The position numbers and the translations under genes are program-made. This document shows, one piece after another, positions 60,249 to 64,000 of a stretch of DNA of 64,000 bases. This DNA is from Saxidomus purpurata (taxonomy: Eukaryota; Mollusca; Bivalvia; Venerida; Veneridae). The notes beneath the pieces are model-generated. The model did not search any database. It was not told where the DNA came from and saw nothing but the letters and a program-made list of their open reading frames with translations. The DNA is taken from NCBI GenBank assembly GCA_022818135.1, contig JAFMSR010000018.1:2634268-2698267 (forward strand), given 5' to 3'. Each line of letters opens with the position of its first letter. The first letter of the stretch is position 1.

Positions 60249-60514
60249 CTTTGCTTGATAATATTTTGCAATTGTGCGTTATGTCATGATAAAATAAAAC
60301 AATTGATTAAAAACAGAGCTGTTTGTTTTCGTAACACGTTAGACGTCAAAAAGCAATCACAGTATAATATCTTGCTAAAACTATTACTACAGAAACTTTT
60401 TCCCGAATACGACACATATTATTCGGCAAATCAAGTTCTTATCTGACGTATATTTCTCGCGCAAAGCTGAAACCGAAAACAATCATTTACTCTACAGCCC
60501 TCGGCTATAATGAA

Positions 60515-61430
60515 TTACAAGAGGGCCAAGATGGTCCTATATCGCTATCCTGTCCCAAAGACAAAAAGTAAGTCTAAAGTCATGATCAATGCCAACCGCT
60601 GACAATTTTTAAAATCTCTTTGCGAAACGGTAAACACATTCCAAACGTAGGTTTAAAATCAATGTACAAAGTGACCTAACTTTTGACCAGATGTTACGCA
60701 GTTTCGGTCTTGACTAAAGTTCACCAAGACAAACTTTCTTTCAATATGACTGATGCCGGTGTGTCAAATGTGGCATCTAGAGTTCGTAGGTGTTTCTATT
60801 ATTTTACCTGGTGTCCTACTTTTTGACCCCACGAATCCCAGTTTAAAACTAAACATAGAGTTCATCAAAACAAACATTCTGATTAATTTTCAAGATGATT
60901 TGATTCAAAATGTAAATTCTAGAATGTTGATGTTCTATGAGTTCACCTTGTGATCTAGATTTTATGATGTGACCAAATTTCAAACTTGACATAGCATTTA
61001 TCAAGACATCATGGGTGATTGGGTGCAAATTTGGCTTCTGGGGTTATCACTTCTGGGTGATGTGGGGCTCGTTTTGGGGAGGCTGCGTTTTTGGTACGTG
61101 GCATTCCCTGTTTGATATTATTTTTGTTTTTTTCTATTTTTTACCTGGTGTCCGTAATATAGTTTCTTTCTTGTCCTATATTTTATCAAGACAAACATTC
61201 TAATAAATATTACTGTTTGGTTGGGTACAAATGTGGTTTCTACAATATTTGGAATATTTTTTATTATTTGACATGGTCTATGATTTGACCCCGTGTGACC
61301 TAGTTTCAACTTTTGGTCGGGAGATCATCAAGAAAAATATTCTGACCAATTTCCATGTTCTTATAGAATGTTCAGACGGTAAGTGTGGACAGACAGACAG
61401 ACAGGCAAGCAGGCTAGGGTGAGCTCAAAA
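60515..61430 (+). mobile_element. Bivalve 'gagggcc' element, copy 3
   Basis: The left-end stem is at 60522-60538 (agggcc/ggtcct). It is followed by 'tatatcgc' and several degenerate units built on 'catcaagacaaacattctga', 'gtgtcaaatgtggcatctag', 'ttttacctggtgtcc' and 'tttgaccccacgaatcccag'. The right end is damaged: a GACA microsatellite and 'ggtgagctcaaaag' replace the terminal stem-loop seen in copy 2. It is longer than copy 2 because it keeps more internal units. Confidence 0.7.
61386..61412. repeat. GACA microsatellite
   Basis: A short 'gacagacagacagacaggcaa' run lies where the bivalve element normally has a 'gacggacggacg' tail. It is probably a derivative of that tail. Confidence 0.8.
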
Positions 61431-61769
61431 GAGAACATTTACACCAGCTATCTACTCTAGTTTCACCGATGTCGGAGCTAAATATTAACTCATTTTCAGT
61501 AATAAATTATCATACACAAGCAAGATAAATCTTTCATGCAATAACTTTACCGTTCAAAATGATTTTACTTGCTGATTCTTAAGGAACGAATGCTACAATT
61601 ATCATGCAATATTTCTATTACTATCTTGCATTTTCCCGTAAGATTTCAAACATGATGCGATATTTTCGCATCAAATCTACATAAATATCTAGCAACTGGC
61701 GACCATTATACGCTTCCGTACATAATTATAAATGAGTAACTCTAAACTCATTCGATAACTTTTGAAAGT

Positions 61770-62070
61770 CATGTCCTATACTAAGAAATGTACAAGATTT
61801 ACATGGCAATGAATGCAAGAAAAGACGTTGAAATAGTTAGGAAATAACATATAATTTCATGAGAATGCCTTTGATATCTCATTTGTTATCTCATTAAAGA
61901 CTTTCTCGCAGATACGCCCAATTGGAAGTCAAAACAAAAACTCTAATCTAAGCTACCTGCTGCGTAGATAATTCTTCCGACGAAGCTATTAATAGATATG
62001 ATCGATTGTTTTGAGTGAATAACGGTCGGCTTCTTTTCTGCTTTCTTTATGAAATAAAAACGAGTAAAAG
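61770..62070 (-). repeat. Inverted duplicate of 45260-45530, arm 2
   Basis: Best anchors on this strand are 'gagaatgcctttgatatctc', 'tctcgcagatacgccca', 'atctaagctacctgctgcg', 'atatgatcgattg', 'agtgaataacggtcgg' and 'tttctgctttct'. Each has its inverse at 45.3-45.5 kb in the mirrored order. Confidence 0.7.
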
Positions 62071-62129
62071 AAAAGCAGAACATTTCTGAAGCGTAACTAT
62101 AAAACAATTCAAGAAAGACTGAAAAGCAA

Positions 62130-62295
62130 GAGCATGCTATTGACCGTCTTCTTTCGGTATTATCCAATTAACAGGTGCCTTAAAAAGTATTTTTTTCAAT
62201 CCAAAAACTGTTATACATTCTACTTTGTAATTCATTGGCGGTTGAAAGGTTACAAACTTCCGATCAAAAAGCGAGCTTAATAGGGCTGCGCCAAA
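62130..62295. repeat. Duplicated block (matches 49900-50070)
   Basis: 'cttctttcggtattatcc', 'caggtgcctt', 'ttatacattctactt', 'attggcggttgaaaggttac', 'aacttccgatcaaa' and 'gcttaatagggctgcgc' align with 49920-50065. Confidence 0.7.
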
Positions 62296-62299
62296 AAAC

Positions 62300-63650
62300 A
62301 CAAATCTACGCTAGTAGATGTGTTTATTATTCGCAATACTACCCTGACCACAAGGACTTAATAAATAGGCAGATCCCTTTTACTTTAAATCAGCGTTGAG
62401 TTAATGTATGTTTTTCTATTCAGTACCAGTTTCTATTCTTTAATAGCGATTCGCATTTGCAATTGTCGTTAATAATCATCTTGATAAAGTACATCAAAAT
62501 GAAACAAGGACTAAATAGTAGTATTTGAAAGTTATATTGCCCTTAAAAATGATCATAACAGTTTTAAGAATGACATGAATCACTGTGCTATACACCTAGA
62601 GAAATGAACTTTTTCAAATATTTATTTAAAAAATACGAATCAGTTTTGAATTATTAAGTTTATTAGCACAAATTAGAGAAATTCTTAGTCGAAAATCTAA
62701 AATACATCGTTTTTGTGTGTTTATTTTGATTTATACACAACTGAGACTATTTCACTTCTTATATGTTTCAAAGTTTCAACTGTGTTTGCAGCATCATTCT
62801 TTACGATAACTTAATATGTCTGTTTTAAAAAATAAGAGGATAAATCATTAGATTTTATGGCTGACGGGTCAAGGCGATCAAAACAAATTGTTGGTATAGC
62901 AGTTTGAATAATGATAATCATTAAATCAAAGTTATTTTCTCAAACATCCAGATAATTTTACATTTTACAGATGTTTTGCTTCGATTCTGATACAAATCAG
63001 GTTGCTCTTTCTGTTGTTTTCTCGTTTTTTATCTCATAAATTGATACGTGTCGAAAGTAATCTGCAAGCTGCAAAATAATTTGTATTCATCTTAACAGGA
63101 CCTTGGATTCAAGAGATGATTACAACACTCTAAAGGTAAATGAAAAACATTAAGTGATAGCAGCTAGCTCATTAATCCTGAAACATAAAGTCTATTACCC
63201 TTGAATAGCATCCTTCGATCATATATATAGTAAGTGAATATCTAAAAACGCATCAGTCTTTATAAACAACTTACGAACATAAATTGCTTGCAATTTTATG
63301 ACGATGCCAGTTCAATAAAAGTGCCTATTCTTGTCTGTTTAGTTTCGGCAATAGTTTTGGATAATTATTTCTTAAAACGCTTGTTATTTGTTTATTATTC
63401 CACTTGCGCGTGTCTAAAAGGAAGAATTTACAAACAACGTTAACAAGTGTTCCAATTTTTACAAATGTTCAAAACATTTTAAGCACATTACAAAAACTTA
63501 AGTTAATTTTGTTTCATATATTTTTTTAACATTAATACTCTCTACTAGTTATTTCAATAGTTGATTCATTTAACATCAAAGGCGACAACATTTCTAAAAA
63601 TAAATCGACTAGCTTTCAAGATAAATATATAGATAATAGGTTAGACTTTG
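62300..63650. other. No gene recognised
   Basis: AT-rich sequence. A weak similarity of 62655-62685 to 50590-50615 (tttattagc.caaattagaa) continues the order of the duplication but is too short to define. Confidence 0.45.
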
Positions 63651-63654
63651 TTTT

Positions 63655-63815
63655 CTGTGATGATATCTGCAATTGTTCTGAATTCGTCCAGGAAGTGGTG
63701 ATGTTTATACAAAAACATGTAAGCGCAGGATTTTTGCATTGTTACATCTCTCAAACAACATCATCAGTGACTGGTTTCTAAAGAAAGTGACAGCAGTATC
63801 ACTCAAGATCGCAAC
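63655..63815. repeat. Duplicated segment, copy 2 (matches 46915-47075)
   Basis: 'atatctgcaattgttctgaa', 'cgtccaggaagtggtgat', 'atttttgcattgttac', 'tctctcaaacaacatcat' and 'gactggtttctaaagaaa' align with 46920-47040. Confidence 0.65.
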
Positions 63816-64000
63816 AAATAATTATCTTATATGAGATAAATAGGTGCTGTTGAGCTCATGGCATGTGATCATAATATATAAAGTGACTTGTTTTTCTCTT
63901 GTAAATGAATTTAGTTATGGCGATATGCAAGAACTCCGTTTTAATAGAAAAGTCATTTCCAGCTTAACTTTATCTTCTGTAATCATAAATTGCTATATTG

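Larger units (their letters stand above)
60270..61740. repeat. Tandem duplication, unit 2 (matches 58261-59790)
   Basis: It aligns to unit 1 on both sides of the embedded element. It has an extra stretch near 60375-60405 (cttgctaaaactattactac) that is absent from unit 1. The following 'aacaatcatttactctacagccctcggctataatg' matches 'aacattcatatttaatctccagctctcggcataaatg' in unit 1. The frames at 60255-60446 and 60753-61422 are repeat read-through. Confidence 0.75.

Noticed and set aside
1..64000. Prokaryotic features such as operons, ribosome binding sites, attachment sites and insertion sequences
   Set aside because: Repeat content, lack of coding density and splice-like signals show a eukaryotic genome, so these categories do not apply.

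Overview
This 64-kb window is AT-rich eukaryotic DNA and almost certainly comes from a bivalve mollusc, most likely a heterodont clam. The main clue is a set of interspersed repeats that I recognise from bivalve genomes. These are the 'gagggcc..ggccctatatcgctcacctg' element ends (57.6, 58.5 and 60.5 kb), the degenerate ~160-bp 'tgaccttgag' tandem repeat (5.0-6.0 and 22.6-23.5 kb), the 'gcatgttccggctcgatga' ~150-bp tandem repeat (56.8-57.4 kb), the 'aaaagggacataactct' repeat (55.8-56.2 kb), and a tRNA-headed SINE with a 'ggatgagac' core (52.3-52.5 kb). The assignment rests on memory of these repeats and not on a search.

I recognise no protein-coding gene, tRNA gene, rRNA or CRISPR array. Nearly all open frames fit chance expectation for AT-rich DNA. 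Two are kept as weak candidates: a 233-codon frame at 26.7-27.4 kb with a CAA-encoded glutamine run, and a 188-bp exon-like segment at 59.9-60.1 kb bounded by good splice consensus sequences.

The real structure of the window is repetition. Aligning it to itself by eye shows old, diverged duplications of apparently non-coding sequence. Blocks from 0.8-6.0 kb recur at 17.2-20.1 kb and again at 20.4-23.5 kb. A second set links 26.2-26.7, 40.5-41.1, 49.9-50.1, 54.1-54.4 and 62.1-62.3 kb. Further pairs are 37.4-38.3/47.7-48.7, 39.0-39.2/51.9-52.1, 43.2-43.5/57.8-58.1, 46.9-47.1/63.7-63.8 and 58.3-59.8/60.3-61.7 kb. Typical offsets of 10-17 kb suggest a decayed array of large tandem duplications. 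Two further pairs are inverted: 16.2-16.7/30.0-30.4 kb and 45.3-45.5/61.8-62.1 kb.

Into this framework have inserted TTAA-flanked miniature inverted-repeat elements. One family has inverted copies at 3.46-3.90 and 29.17-29.59 kb. A different one, at 58.55-59.09 kb, sits inside a bivalve repeat in only one of two tandem copies, which orders the events. There are also striking hairpins: a perfect 25-bp stem at 35.86-35.92 kb, a 30-bp stem with one mismatch at 7.03-7.11 kb, and a 158-nt palindrome at 30.39-30.54 kb. I see no convincing new multi-gene system. The most interesting features are the diverged duplication array, the hairpins and the nested mobile elements.
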